Shown: positions 47,615 to 57,234 of the stretch, one piece after another
Position numbering within the stretch: position 1 is the first letter of the stretch
How the letters are laid out: each line of letters opens with the position of its first letter
DNA from: SAR324 cluster bacterium
GTDB taxonomy: Bacteria > SAR324 > XYD2-FULL-50-16
Direction: 5' to 3'
Assembly (NCBI GenBank): GCA_028282885.1
Contig: JANQGX010000015.1
Location: 1 to 64,000, forward strand
DNA length: 64,000 bases
Notes under the pieces: model-generated
Told to the model about the DNA's origin: nothing
The model's database searches: none
The model's input: the letters and a program-made list of their open reading frames with translations, nothing else
Made by a program: the position numbers and the translations under genes

Positions 47615-48493
47615 ATGAGTACAAAAGAACGCAAGGCCTTGGGACGTGGTTTTGGTGCACTATTAAAATCCGTTGAGGAACAGACTGTTTCTGATAACAA
47701 AGGCGAGGTCCCCCAAATCCAGATCGATGAAGTTGGATTCAATCCCAAACAGCCCCGACAGGAAATCGACAACTCCAAGCTTGAGGAACTGGCCCAGTCG
47801 ATTAAAACGAAAGGTGTCATTCAACCTGTGCTGGTGCGACCTTTGGAGAATGCGGCGAAAAAATATGAGTTGATTGCCGGAGAGCGCAGACTCAGAGCCT
47901 CGAAGCTGGCCGGTTTTGATCAGATACCAGCGATTATCAAACCGATCGGGGATGACGAGTTGCTGGAGATAGCCCTGATAGAGAATATTCAGCGGGATAA
48001 CCTCAATCCTATTGAAGAGTCAAAAGCATATCGAGATCTATTGGAGGAACACGGCTATACACAGGAGAACCTTGCTCAACGCGTTGGTAAAAATCGATCC
48101 ACTATCGCAAATTTTATCAGGTTGTTGCAGCTTCCGGATGAGATACAAAAAGATCTGTCCGAGTTTAAATTGACAACAGGTCATGCCAGATCCCTTCTGG
48201 CAATTGATGATGAAGAGACCCAACTGGCTATCAGGGATCGGGTGCTGGACGAAAAACTATCGGTCAGGGAAACTGAAGATGCCGTGAGAACCGTGAAGTC
48301 TAAAGAGGCGCCCAGGAAACCGGCCGGAAAACCCGAAACCATATCTCCCCAAATGGTTTTGAACCAGGATCGGTTAAGAGACAGGCTGGGAACCAAAGTC
48401 AGTATCAAGTCCAAAGGCCCAAAAGGGAAAATAGAAATCGAGTATTACAGTGAAGAGGATTTCAATCGACTCTTCTCTCTCTTATTGAACTGA
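47615..48493 (+). CDS. parB: Chromosome-partitioning protein ParB (Spo0J)
   Basis: 292 residues. The N-terminal domain contains GAGERR-type CTP-binding residues as IAGERRLRASK and the ENIQRDNLNPIEESKAY segment. A helix-turn-helix follows (LAQRVGKNRSTIANFIRLL), then a C-terminal dimerisation domain (GKIEIEYYSEEDFNRLFSLL). GAGGA is seven bases before the ATG. ParB loads at parS sites; I found no parS (TGTTNCACGTGNAACA-type) in the window. Confidence 0.95.
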   Translation: MSTKERKALGRGFGALLKSVEEQTVSDNKGEVPQIQIDEVGFNPKQPRQEIDNSKLEELAQSIKTKGVIQPVLVRPLENAAKKYELIAGERRLRASKLAGFDQIPAIIKPIGDDELLEIALIENIQRDNLNPIEESKAYRDLLEEHGYTQENLAQRVGKNRSTIANFIRLLQLPDEIQKDLSEFKLTTGHARSLLAIDDEETQLAIRDRVLDEKLSVRETEDAVRTVKSKEAPRKPAGKPETISPQMVLNQDRLRDRLGTKVSIKSKGPKGKIEIEYYSEEDFNRLFSLLLN

Positions 48494-48510
48494 TCAGCAG
48501 AAAACCTGAT

Positions 48511-48918
48511 ATGGCAAAACTAGGAAAAGAACACAAAACAACCAGTTTTCTCTCTGAATCCTGCGAACTGAAAGGTCATCTGCATACAAGCGGGGGAATT
48601 AGAATTGATGGTGTTTTAACGGGAACTTTGAATTGCGACTCCACTATCTTTGTCGGTGAGTCGGGAAAAATAGAGGCCGAGATAGCAACCCGTTCCCTGG
48701 TTTCCGGAGGTGAGATCAAGGGGAATATTACTGCCGAAGACACGGTTCAGATCAATCATCCGGGATCGGTTCAGGGAGATATCAAAACCTGTAATCTGGG
48801 GATTGAAAAGGAAGCCTTCTTTAACGGGAGATGTCAGTTACTCAGGCCTAAGGATAATCCTAAGCCGGAGTTCAAGAAACCGAAGGTTCCCAGGAAAGTA
48901 ATTCCCCACCGTGATTAA
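48511..48918 (+). CDS. Bactofilin
   Basis: 135 residues: a short polar start, a beta-helical core with the bactofilin turns (SCELKGHLHTSGGIRIDGVLTG, VGESGKIEAEIATRSLVSGGEIKGNI, VQGDIKTCNLGIEKEAFFNGRCQL) and a basic proline-rich tail (KKPKVPRKVIPHRD). Bactofilins self-assemble into filaments that organise cell shape and polar machinery. In Myxococcus, bactofilins scaffold ParABS at the poles, so its position 17 bases after parB is meaningful. Confidence 0.92.
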   Translation: MAKLGKEHKTTSFLSESCELKGHLHTSGGIRIDGVLTGTLNCDSTIFVGESGKIEAEIATRSLVSGGEIKGNITAEDTVQINHPGSVQGDIKTCNLGIEKEAFFNGRCQLLRPKDNPKPEFKKPKVPRKVIPHRD

Positions 48919-48941
48919 ATCGGCAGGGCTGTTTAATCGCT

Positions 48942-49862
48942 TTATCCATCCTTTTGCATCTGTTTAACGACTTCCTCAAGTGCCTTTTCCCACTGATCCA
49001 GCTCTATCTGGCAGGTTCCCACTCTTTCGTGTCCGCCTCCGCCGTATTTAAGCATCAGTTTGCCAACGTGGGTTTTGCTAGATCGATTGAGCACACTGTG
49101 ACCGCAAGCGAACACTACATTCTGCTTGTTTTTCCCCCATTGAACACGCACTTCGATATTCTGTTCAGGGAACATTCCGTAAACCAGAAATCGGTTGCCG
49201 CAGTACATCTGGTCTTCGTTGAGCAGGTTTGTGACAATGACGTTTCCCTTTAGTTGACAGGATCGCTTAAGCATATCTTTGAACAACTCCTGCTGCTCGA
49301 AATAGAGATCGAGTCTTTCCTTTACATCATCAAGGGCCAGTATTTCTTCTACTGGCATGTTTCTGCAATATTGGATCATGTCCATCATCAACTGGTAGTT
49401 GCTGATACGGAAAGTTTTGTAGTAACCCAGCCCTGTCCGGGGATCCATTAAAAATGAGAGGAGGATCCATCCTTTCGCATTTACGATTTCATCTTTTGTC
49501 AGTTTTGCCGAATCGACCTTGTTGACGGCCACCAGGAGGTCGTTGAATTTCGAGCCGAATTTTTCTTCCTTTCCATAGTAGTCCCAGATGACCTGGGCTG
49601 CGCTATCAGCCAAATATGAGGCGCCTTCAAAATCAAGGTCTTTAATCTTTACCCGATCTTCTTCGCTGACGTGATGATCGAACCACATCTTGCAATTTGG
49701 ATGATAAGGGACGTTTGCCAGAATATCGTTTGCAGTAACCTCCACGGTCTGGCTCTGGATATCCTTGGGGTGAACAAAGGTATATTCATCTACGACGCCC
49801 ATTTCTGTTAAAAAAACCGCGCATACCAGACCGTCAAAATCGGAACGGGTCATTAGTCTCAT
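48942..49862 (-). CDS. DHH/DHHA1 family phosphoesterase
   Basis: 306 residues. Metal-binding motifs are MTRSDFDGLVC (the DxD-type motif), MWFDHHVSEED (DHH) and NKVDSAK. The C-terminal DHHA1 motif is LKYGGGGHERVGTCQI. Members hydrolyse cyclic dinucleotides, nanoRNA or polyphosphate; this one resembles the exopolyphosphatase-related group more than the GdpP type, since it has no membrane or PAS domain. AGAGG precedes the ATG by five bases. It converges with the bactofilin gene. Confidence 0.8.
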   Translation of the reverse strand: MRLMTRSDFDGLVCAVFLTEMGVVDEYTFVHPKDIQSQTVEVTANDILANVPYHPNCKMWFDHHVSEEDRVKIKDLDFEGASYLADSAAQVIWDYYGKEEKFGSKFNDLLVAVNKVDSAKLTKDEIVNAKGWILLSFLMDPRTGLGYYKTFRISNYQLMMDMIQYCRNMPVEEILALDDVKERLDLYFEQQELFKDMLKRSCQLKGNVIVTNLLNEDQMYCGNRFLVYGMFPEQNIEVRVQWGKNKQNVVFACGHSVLNRSSKTHVGKLMLKYGGGGHERVGTCQIELDQWEKALEEVVKQMQKDG

Positions 49863-50387
49863 GTAAACCTCTCAGAAGATCGATTCGGAAAGATATCGGA
49901 CATCACAACAAACCTGCCCTTTTCTTTTTGCTTTAAATTCTTGCACCTTTTGAAGTTTTTGTAAATATAAAACATAAAGACATTCAGATACTTGTTGCAA
50001 AGCTTCATCGGATTTACGGTTCCTATTTTAACAAAATCAGTTTTGCTGATCTATCCGACCCGTTGTACCGATTTAGATACCGAAATACCTAACATTGATG
50101 GTACCTAAATTTGACTGATTACATACTGCGATTATGGCTTCGGCATTCGGAATCACGGTTAGTTATAAAAACTTAAAGTGGTGATGCAATTGTCAGTTTT
50201 TTCGGCTACAATATGCCGAGTTGTTACTTTTCTTCGGCGAAGGGTAACTGTAATGAATCAGTCTGATCACCGGGCTGCATTGGGGGTTATCGACAAGGAA
50301 TGTCCAGAATTCCATACTATCCCGTTATTGCACGATCAACGGTGTCTGTCAGGCGTTCCATAAACCGAACTTAAAAATCAGTTCCGC
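49863..50387. other. Divergent intergenic region between the DHH phosphoesterase and ClC genes
   Basis: 525 bases without a gene I can support; a 61-residue frame at 50178-50363 has no coding character. A TTGCAC near 49942 followed by TATAAA about 19 bases later is a poor promoter candidate. A small TCGGC/GCCGA hairpin occurs near 50200-50220. Nothing else stands out. Confidence 0.35.
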
Positions 50388-52457
50388 ATGTCAACCAAAA
50401 TAAAAAACCTGTATGAGAGCTTTTCCCGACTGTCATTGAGACTGGTAGACCGGGCAAAGATGACCGAGCACACGTTTATGATCATCGTTGCGATCATCAT
50501 CGGTGTGCTGGCCGGATTTGGAGCGATTGCAATACGACTGCTGATCATGGAGATCTCCTCGTTCTCATTTTCCGGAGAAAAAACCCTGCTTGAAAACATT
50601 ATAGATGCGCCTATCTATGTTAAAATCCTTGTTCCCATGATTGGAGGGCTGATCGTAGGCCCACTGATCTATTTTTTCGCTCCTGAAGCAAAGGGACACG
50701 GAGTTCCGGAAGTGATGCAATCGATTCTTCTGAAAGGGGGGGTTATCCGTCCCAGGGTGGCATTGGTAAAAGCGCTGGCATCGTCCATTACCATCGGCAC
50801 CGGAGGATCCGTTGGAAGGGAGGGACCCATTATACAAATCGGTTCCAGCCTTGGGTCCACAGTCGGACAGTTTTTCAATATCTCGGGTAATCGGATGAAA
50901 ACCCTGGTGGGGTGTGGCGCTGCTGCCGGAATAGCGGCTGCATTCAATGCTCCTATTGCGGGAGCGTTATTCGCAGTGGAAATCATCCTGATGGATTTTG
51001 CTTTTACCCAGTTTTCGCCGATTGTTATCTCATCCGTAACGGCAACGGTGATCTCACACAAATTTGAAGGAAACCTTGCCACCTTCCAGGTACCCCCCTA
51101 TGAACTGGTGACACCCTGGGAGCTTCTGTTTTACGTGGGCCTGGGTTTACTGGCCGGCCTGGCCTCCTATATTTTTATCAAGGTGCTGTACGCTTTCGAG
51201 GATTTTTTTGATAAGCGTGTTAAAATACCGGAGTATTTGCAACCCGCATTCGGCGGAGTTGTCATCGGGACAATCGCTCTTGCGTTTCCGCAAATCATGG
51301 GTGTTGGTTATGATTCCATCAACAATGCACTACATGGTCATACCATCTGGTACATTGCCTTAACGTTGATTTTCGTGAAAATCCTGGCAACGTCTATCAC
51401 CCTGGGCTCTGGAGGATCAGGGGGTATATTTGCTCCATCTTTGTTTATCGGCGCAATGTTAGGCTGCTTTTTCGGCTCCTTTGTACACGGTTACTTCCCG
51501 GCCATTACCGCCACTCCCGGCGCATACGCCCTTGTGGCCATGGGAGGTTTGGTCGCCGGTACCACAAGGGCCCCGATCACCGCTATTATTATTGTCTTTG
51601 AGCTCACCAATGACTATAACATTATCCTGCCCCTGATGATTACCTGTATCATCAGCACTATCCTTTCTTCCAAACTCTCCCGTGAGTCTATCTATACCCT
51701 GAAGCTACTCCTTCGAAAAATCAACCTGAAGGAGGGGACTGAAATCAACATCATGAAATCGATTTATGTCAGGGATGTGTATAACCCTCGTTTTGAATCG
51801 ATTGAAGAGACCACCAATTTTATCGATATTGTCAACCAGGTTATCTCCAAACGGGATCCCTATTTCGCGGTATTGGATGGCAAAGGTCAGTTGACGGGCA
51901 TCGTCTCAATACATGATATCAAAAGCTTTCTGTTTGAAGGGGAGGAGCTGAGGAATGTCATTATTGCCAAGGATATTGCGGTAAAGGATTTTGAAGCGGC
52001 GACCCTTAATGACAACTGCTATGATATTCTTGAGAAAATGAGCAAGTCCGGATTTGCGGCCCTGCCGGTAGTGGGCTCCGAAGAAGATAAAAAAATGCTG
52101 GGTCTGGTCTGGCAAAAGGATATTCTGGATGCTTATCAGAAAGAGATCGAACGAAACGATATGGTGGCAACGATGGTGGACAAAATCCAGTCTTCAAATC
52201 CGCAAAACGAGATCCACTTTCTGGAAGGCTACTCGATTACTGAAATTCCGGTTCCGGTGCAGTTTGTTGGAAAATCCATAAAAGACTTGAATATCAGGGC
52301 CGAGTATAAGATCGATGTTCTGTCTGTCAAGCAGCAGTCGAGGCAGGGAGCCCAGGTCAAGGTATTTCCCGGGCCTGAGCTGATCTTACACGAGGATGAC
52401 CTGATGACCATTGCCGGCGAGATTAAGAATATCAATCTTTTGAAACAGTTGGCATGA
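50388..52457 (+). CDS. ClC chloride channel/transporter with CBS pair and TrkA-C domain
   Basis: 689 residues. The membrane part (about 30-430) has the ClC motifs GHGVPE, GSVGREGP with gating glutamate E145, and GSGGSGGIFAPSLFIG. In the segment aligned to the inner proton glutamate of E. coli ClC (E203), this protein reads LFAVEIIL: the position is I199, preceded by E198. Loss of that glutamate suggests channel-like or uncoupled transport. Cytoplasmic additions are two CBS domains (about 450-580) and a TrkA-C/RCK-C domain (about 600-689), which usually bind nucleotides or other small ligands and gate flux. A stand-alone gene. Confidence 0.92.
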   Translation: MSTKIKNLYESFSRLSLRLVDRAKMTEHTFMIIVAIIIGVLAGFGAIAIRLLIMEISSFSFSGEKTLLENIIDAPIYVKILVPMIGGLIVGPLIYFFAPEAKGHGVPEVMQSILLKGGVIRPRVALVKALASSITIGTGGSVGREGPIIQIGSSLGSTVGQFFNISGNRMKTLVGCGAAAGIAAAFNAPIAGALFAVEIILMDFAFTQFSPIVISSVTATVISHKFEGNLATFQVPPYELVTPWELLFYVGLGLLAGLASYIFIKVLYAFEDFFDKRVKIPEYLQPAFGGVVIGTIALAFPQIMGVGYDSINNALHGHTIWYIALTLIFVKILATSITLGSGGSGGIFAPSLFIGAMLGCFFGSFVHGYFPAITATPGAYALVAMGGLVAGTTRAPITAIIIVFELTNDYNIILPLMITCIISTILSSKLSRESIYTLKLLLRKINLKEGTEINIMKSIYVRDVYNPRFESIEETTNFIDIVNQVISKRDPYFAVLDGKGQLTGIVSIHDIKSFLFEGEELRNVIIAKDIAVKDFEAATLNDNCYDILEKMSKSGFAALPVVGSEEDKKMLGLVWQKDILDAYQKEIERNDMVATMVDKIQSSNPQNEIHFLEGYSITEIPVPVQFVGKSIKDLNIRAEYKIDVLSVKQQSRQGAQVKVFPGPELILHEDDLMTIAGEIKNINLLKQLA

Positions 52458-52486
52458 AGCAGTGATCCTTTTCGATTGGGCCTGGT

Positions 52487-54361
52487 TCAAGTCCAGTCCA
52501 GTCCCAACTCCATGAGCTTCCCCGCGGTCGGGTTTCCGGTCTCCTCATCCCAACCCATAAATCCGTAGTACTCCTTCAGCATTTCCGGAAATCGCTCACG
52601 GTTAACGCAAACACCTTTGCTGGGACCATCCTGGACGGGTTCGTACAGACGCTCGGGAAGATTGTCGTCCGCCGCTGTGAAGCCTCTTCGACTGTTTATC
52701 CTGCGCATCATATTGATCTTACGTTCTCCCGCCTTCATCAATTCCCACATGGATGTTTGCCAGCCTGTCGAAAAGGCGACAAGATCTTCCAGCTCCCTGT
52801 ATGAATGGAGGTTGCCCGGTCCCCAGACAAACATGCACAGGGTTAGAGTGTCGAGCAAGCCATAAAACATCTGGCTGTAGGCGGTCATTCTTACCTTTGC
52901 CGTATTATCCGATGTGGCGTCCCCTTCTCCGAATATTCCCAGGGCCCTGCTGTCCTGATCTTCGGGATTTAGGAACCAGTCATGCTCGGCAGACATGTGA
53001 TCACCGCCAATAGGAGAGGCGGCATACATCAGGGCCTGGCTTGGTTTAAACTGGCCCATATGGGCCGGCAACCCTTGTCCCCGACAATGCATTGCAAAGG
53101 GAGCCGTTTTTTCCCCCAGTTTTTCAATTGCGGTGTAAAATCCTTCGGCCAGAATATCGCCGATTCCTTCCCTGTGAGTGATGGCATTGATTAGCTTAAA
53201 CAGTCCCTGGGGATTGCCAAAGCGATAGGTCTCATCCAGATCCAGTTCAGAGTTTGGTTGGATGCTATTGGTTTCCAGTGATTCAAACAGGTAACCGGAG
53301 ATTGAACCCATGGTGATGGTATCCAGGCCGTACTCGTTGCATAATTCGTTGGCTTTTGCTACAGCCCCGGCGTCGGTAATATCCAGGTTGGTCCCCAAAA
53401 GACTGAGGGTTTCAAATTCAGGCCCGCCCAATTTATCGGTAAAAGAATAGGGAGAATCAGACTTGACACGTTTGCGGCAGCCGATGATGCATCCAGGGCA
53501 GGTTGTTTTGCCTGCGCCGATAACGGGATCATAGGTTTCACCATCCAACTTGGCGTGATTCTTATGATAACCGCTTTTCAGATTATATGAGGCTACATTG
53601 CCGATATTGGATTGAATTTTAACAACGCCCGGGGTTCCATATTCCTTAAGAATCTGGGGAAATCCTGCATTTGGCAACCGCTCCCGTGCCAAACGATTAA
53701 AGGATTTAAGGCCATCCGGATCAAAGAAGTCTATTTTTTGATTACCGCAGACCACAACCGCCCGCAGGTTTTTGCTTCCCATCACTGCCCCCAGCCCTGT
53801 TCGGCCGACAACATCATTCCGATCGACCATCAGAGATGCAAATCTTACCAGGTTTTCTCCGGCGGGTCCGCATTGAATGATACTGAACTTGGTTTTGTCG
53901 AGTTCTTGTTTGAAATAATCATAGACTTCACCGACTTTCTTTTGTTTAAGGTGGGTGGCATCCCTGATTTCGGCTTTTCCGTTTTCAACATGCAAATAGG
54001 AGAGCGAAGAGGCTTTCCCCTTGATGACGATGGCATCATACCCGGCTTTTTTTATCATGGGTCCGATATTTCCCCCTGCCTGCCCTTCTCCAACAGCGCC
54101 GGACAGTGGGGAAATAGCCACAGCACTGCAACGGCTTACTCCCGAAACATTGCTTCCCGTCACGATACTGGGAGCAATGGTCAGGATGTTTTCTTCACTG
54201 AATGGTTCGTCGGATCCTTTGGTCTCCTTCAGCAGATAGTATGCTCCAAAAGCCCCTCCTCCCAAGTAAGTGCGATAGAAATCTGACGGGGGATTGACAA
54301 CCTCGATTGATGATTTGGTTAGATCGACTCTTAGGACAGCGCCATTAAATCCTTTTGGCAT
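52487..54361 (-). CDS. Aldehyde ferredoxin oxidoreductase (tungsten/molybdenum pterin)
   Basis: 625 residues from the ATG at 54361, chosen because AGGAG lies seven bases upstream; the frame stays open to 54496 but those residues do not look like protein. It opens with MPKGFNGAVLRVDL and YLGGGAFGAYYLL, typical of the AOR family. CPGCIIGC provides the CxxCxxxC part of the Fe-S site, with a fourth cysteine late (TLCMFVWGP). AOR oxidises aldehydes to acids and passes electrons to ferredoxin. It ends a minus-strand operon with a lyase that would release aldehydes. A 176-base gap separates it from the preceding gene. Confidence 0.9.
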   Translation of the reverse strand: MPKGFNGAVLRVDLTKSSIEVVNPPSDFYRTYLGGGAFGAYYLLKETKGSDEPFSEENILTIAPSIVTGSNVSGVSRCSAVAISPLSGAVGEGQAGGNIGPMIKKAGYDAIVIKGKASSLSYLHVENGKAEIRDATHLKQKKVGEVYDYFKQELDKTKFSIIQCGPAGENLVRFASLMVDRNDVVGRTGLGAVMGSKNLRAVVVCGNQKIDFFDPDGLKSFNRLARERLPNAGFPQILKEYGTPGVVKIQSNIGNVASYNLKSGYHKNHAKLDGETYDPVIGAGKTTCPGCIIGCRKRVKSDSPYSFTDKLGGPEFETLSLLGTNLDITDAGAVAKANELCNEYGLDTITMGSISGYLFESLETNSIQPNSELDLDETYRFGNPQGLFKLINAITHREGIGDILAEGFYTAIEKLGEKTAPFAMHCRGQGLPAHMGQFKPSQALMYAASPIGGDHMSAEHDWFLNPEDQDSRALGIFGEGDATSDNTAKVRMTAYSQMFYGLLDTLTLCMFVWGPGNLHSYRELEDLVAFSTGWQTSMWELMKAGERKINMMRRINSRRGFTAADDNLPERLYEPVQDGPSKGVCVNRERFPEMLKEYYGFMGWDEETGNPTAGKLMELGLDWT

Positions 54362-54537
54362 TCTATTCTCCTCTGTATAGATACCAGTATGGTGTTGATG
54401 GATGATTGAAACCGGATAAAATTGATTGCTATATCGTGGATGTTCCAGGCAGCCTTGACGACGCGTTTGCCGACCTAAAACGCCATGGCTTCTCATCCGT
54501 CAAAACGGGTACGATCCTGATAAATTGTGCAAGCTGG

Positions 54538-55272
54538 TTAATTTAAACTGTATTTCTTCCGTTTCACCTGGCTGACCCTGGCTTTTTGGACAAGTGAATC
54601 GAACAGACTTTGCTGAATCGGATCCTCTCCGGCGGTCAGCTCCGGATGCCACTGCACCGCAACCAGGTTTTCGTATTCATCGTTTTCGATGGCTTCGATG
54701 ATACCATCGGGTGCGAAAGCCACTGCTCTCGTGCCTGGAGGAAGAGTGGCCACGGCCTGGTGATGGACCGAGGCAATAGGTGTCTCACCGGTTCCCAGGA
54801 TCGAATAGAGCATGGAGGACCTATCGACTGTCACCGTATGGGTGGAGGGCTTCCGTTCGGGTAATCGATGAGTAACACCTTTTATTTCGTTTTGGGAAAT
54901 ATCTTCGATCAGGGTTCCCCCAAGGACAATGGTAAACATTTGCATACCGCGGCAGATAGCCAGGGTTGGGATGTGATTGTCAAGAACGATTTGAGCCAGC
55001 TCCATCTCAGCACGGTCTCTTGAATCGTCAACACCATAAACGGTTTCATGGGTCTGACCACCATAAAGGTCAGGATTGATATCACCACCCCCGGTGAACA
55101 ACAGCCCGTCGACCGATTTTATGAGTTCGGGAAGAAGATTTTCACCGGGGGGTATCAGAATTGGAATACCACCGGCTCTTCTGGTGCAGTCAACAAAAAA
55201 ACCGGGAAGATAAAAGGCTCCCTGGGCATTCAAACCGTAAGTTGTCAGCCCTATAACGGGATTTGATCTCAT
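54538..55272 (-). CDS. Class I glutamine amidotransferase-like gamma-glutamyl hydrolase (PuuD-like)
   Basis: 244 residues of the peptidase C26 type. The catalytic triad is visible: nucleophile C108 in LAICRGMQ, and H209 with E211 in VQWHPEL. GGGDINPDLYGG and VHHQAV are as in PuuD, which hydrolyses gamma-glutamyl-GABA. GAGG precedes the ATG by about nine bases. It lies 14 bases after a glutamine-synthetase-like gene, the same enzyme pair as in the Puu pathway, but PuuB and PuuC are absent here, so the substrate may be another gamma-glutamyl amine. Confidence 0.85.
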   Translation of the reverse strand: MRSNPVIGLTTYGLNAQGAFYLPGFFVDCTRRAGGIPILIPPGENLLPELIKSVDGLLFTGGGDINPDLYGGQTHETVYGVDDSRDRAEMELAQIVLDNHIPTLAICRGMQMFTIVLGGTLIEDISQNEIKGVTHRLPERKPSTHTVTVDRSSMLYSILGTGETPIASVHHQAVATLPPGTRAVAFAPDGIIEAIENDEYENLVAVQWHPELTAGEDPIQQSLFDSLVQKARVSQVKRKKYSLN

Positions 55273-55286
55273 GTGTTCAATCCTCT

Positions 55287-56666
55287 TTATACCTGCTCAA
55301 AATATCTTTTTCGTTCCCAGTCTGTCACTGCATTTTGGTAGAGTTCGATCTCTTTCTGAAAAAAATGTGAGTAGTGCTTTTTTACTGCGCTGCCAAATGA
55401 TTCTTCCACAAATTGGCTGTTTTCAAAAAGATGCAGCGCATCAGCAAGCGTTTGTGGAACTCGGGGCAGATGATCGGCCGTATAGACATCACCGCTGTAT
55501 ATGGGTGGTGGTTCTATTTTATTTTTAATACCATCCAGACCGGATGCCAGAGCCCCGGCAAAGGCGAGATAGGGATTGCAGTCGGCTCCGGGAATGCGAC
55601 ACTCGATGCGCAGGCTGTCTTTGTCTCCTACAACACGAAAGCCTGCAGTTCGATTATCATAACTCCAGACGATTCTTGTGGGAGCCCATGAACATGCCTG
55701 ATAGCGTTTGTAAGAGTTGATGGTGGGAGCGTAAAATACCATCATCTCCGGCACATGAGCCATCCAGCCGCCAAGAAACCACCTGAACTCGTTTGAACAT
55801 TTGATACCTTCAAAGTCCTTTCTGCCATGAAAGACATTTTTATTTTTCTGAAAGAGACTAAGATGCAAATGACAACTGGATCCGGATTGATCATCAATAT
55901 ATTTGGCCATAAAGGTGATACTGACCTGTTGTTGATCCGCAACCTCTTTTATGCATTGTTTAAACACAATATGGCTATCAGACATGGTCAGTAGATCGGA
56001 AAACTTTATATTCAGTTCATGCTGCCCCACACCGGCTTCACCTTTGGAACTCTCGACCGGAATGCCGGAATCCCTCAAATGCCTTCTGGCAGCACCGTGA
56101 AAAAACTCGTTTCGTGCGCCCTGAAAAGAGTGGTAATCCTCGATATACCACCCGGCTGGCGTTAAATCCTTATATCCGCTCTCGTACCCCTCCCGATAGG
56201 AGTCTTCGAAAAGATAGTATTCCAATTCTGAGGCGGCCATTACCGAATAGTTCATTATAGCTGCCTGCTCAAGCTGTTGCCTGAGAATGGAACGAGGAGC
56301 CTGTGCCACGGGTGAATGATCCCGGCTATCCTTGAGATCGCAAATCACCATCGCTGTTTTTTCCAGCCAACTGGCGATGCGGAGGGTCGAAAAGTCCGGA
56401 ACCATATGAAAATCTCCGTAGCCCTGCTGCCAGTTCGCATATTCGTAGCCTTCAATTACCTCCATCTCCATGTCGACTGTCAACAAGTAAGTGCAGCCAT
56501 GAGTTCCCGATTTTGATACCGATTCCAGGAAGAATTCACCATCAAACCTCTTTCCCATAAACCGACCGTAATGATCTGTAAATCCCACCAACACAGTATC
56601 TATCTCATCCAACTCAACCAGCTTGGTTAGCTGTTTGAGATCCAACAGTCCCTTTAGTTTATCCAT
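55287..56666 (-). CDS. Glutamine-synthetase-family gamma-glutamyl amine ligase (PuuA-like)
   Basis: 459 residues. The N-terminal beta-grasp has TDHYGRFMGKRFDGEFF. The catalytic domain shows the metal glutamates in ASELEYYLFED and GEAGVGQHELNIKF, the ATP segment SGSSCHLHLSL and KRYQACSWAPTRIVWSYDNRTAGFRV. The pattern is GS-III-like in style and close to PuuA and other gamma-glutamyl amine ligases rather than true GlnA (no adenylylation tyrosine context). It would join glutamate to an amine using ATP. Downstream genes supply the matching hydrolase and an aldehyde oxidase. It starts 15 bases after the ACT-domain gene. Confidence 0.85.
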   Translation of the reverse strand: MDKLKGLLDLKQLTKLVELDEIDTVLVGFTDHYGRFMGKRFDGEFFLESVSKSGTHGCTYLLTVDMEMEVIEGYEYANWQQGYGDFHMVPDFSTLRIASWLEKTAMVICDLKDSRDHSPVAQAPRSILRQQLEQAAIMNYSVMAASELEYYLFEDSYREGYESGYKDLTPAGWYIEDYHSFQGARNEFFHGAARRHLRDSGIPVESSKGEAGVGQHELNIKFSDLLTMSDSHIVFKQCIKEVADQQQVSITFMAKYIDDQSGSSCHLHLSLFQKNKNVFHGRKDFEGIKCSNEFRWFLGGWMAHVPEMMVFYAPTINSYKRYQACSWAPTRIVWSYDNRTAGFRVVGDKDSLRIECRIPGADCNPYLAFAGALASGLDGIKNKIEPPPIYSGDVYTADHLPRVPQTLADALHLFENSQFVEESFGSAVKKHYSHFFQKEIELYQNAVTDWERKRYFEQV

Positions 56667-56681
56667 TAATTGACCCTTTCC

Positions 56682-57212
56682 TTATGTTTCCGATGCTTTG
56701 ATCCGACAACTCATTTGCAAAGTATTGGCGGTATTTTCAATGGTGGCCAGGCAGGCTTCGGTATTTTCTTTGGGAATCCAGGCAGAAATATCGATCAGGT
56801 ACTGGGTGCCGGACGGATCGGCAGTCTTTTCCGAGTTCAATCTGACGATATTGGCGTCGAACTCGATGAAGACTTCCGAGAGCCTGGCAACCAGGCCGGG
56901 GTTGTCTCCGCCTTGTACCCTGATTCGGTGAGTTATTTTGGCTTTGGGACCGTGAACATCCTCCAATTCAAAGGGTTTGATCTCAATATCAGCTCCCTCC
57001 AGTTCTCCGATATCCGAAATTTGCCCTTTCAAATCCGGCAGAGACAATTCTTGTGGTACTTCACATACGGAAGTGAACTTAGCCCCGCTCCCCAGTACAG
57101 CAAATGTTGTATCTCCAAGGTTGATCCCCAGGTCAAACAACTTGCCGGTAATGGCTGAAACCAATCCCACCCGGTCGGCACAAAAGACAGAGAGTCTGTA
57201 TAAGACAGTCAT
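56682..57212 (-). CDS. Double ACT-domain regulatory protein (GcvR-like)
   Basis: 176 residues with two ACT domains. The first starts LYRLSVFCADRVGLVSAITGKLFDLGINL; the second is THRIRVQGGDNPGLVARLSEVFIEFDANIVRL. ACT pairs of this form are found in GcvR, the glycine-sensing partner of the gcv repressor. No DNA-binding domain is present. AGGA is eight bases before the ATG. Within this operon it may sense an amino acid related to the lyase substrate (serine or glycine, for example), but that is inference. Confidence 0.8.
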   Translation of the reverse strand: MTVLYRLSVFCADRVGLVSAITGKLFDLGINLGDTTFAVLGSGAKFTSVCEVPQELSLPDLKGQISDIGELEGADIEIKPFELEDVHGPKAKITHRIRVQGGDNPGLVARLSEVFIEFDANIVRLNSEKTADPSGTQYLIDISAWIPKENTEACLATIENTANTLQMSCRIKASET

Positions 57213-57234
57213 GAGTTAATCCTGGTTACGGTTT

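Noticed and set aside
46839..48493. parS sites near parAB
   Set aside because: I looked for TGTTNCACGTGNAACA-type palindromes around parAB and elsewhere and found none.
50178..50363. Possible 61-residue protein before the ClC gene
   Set aside because: No ribosome-binding site, no recognisable pattern and composition like non-coding sequence.
54362..54496. N-terminal extension of the aldehyde ferredoxin oxidoreductase by 45 residues
   Set aside because: The added residues have no family match, and a good AGGAG site lies in front of the internal ATG at 54361.
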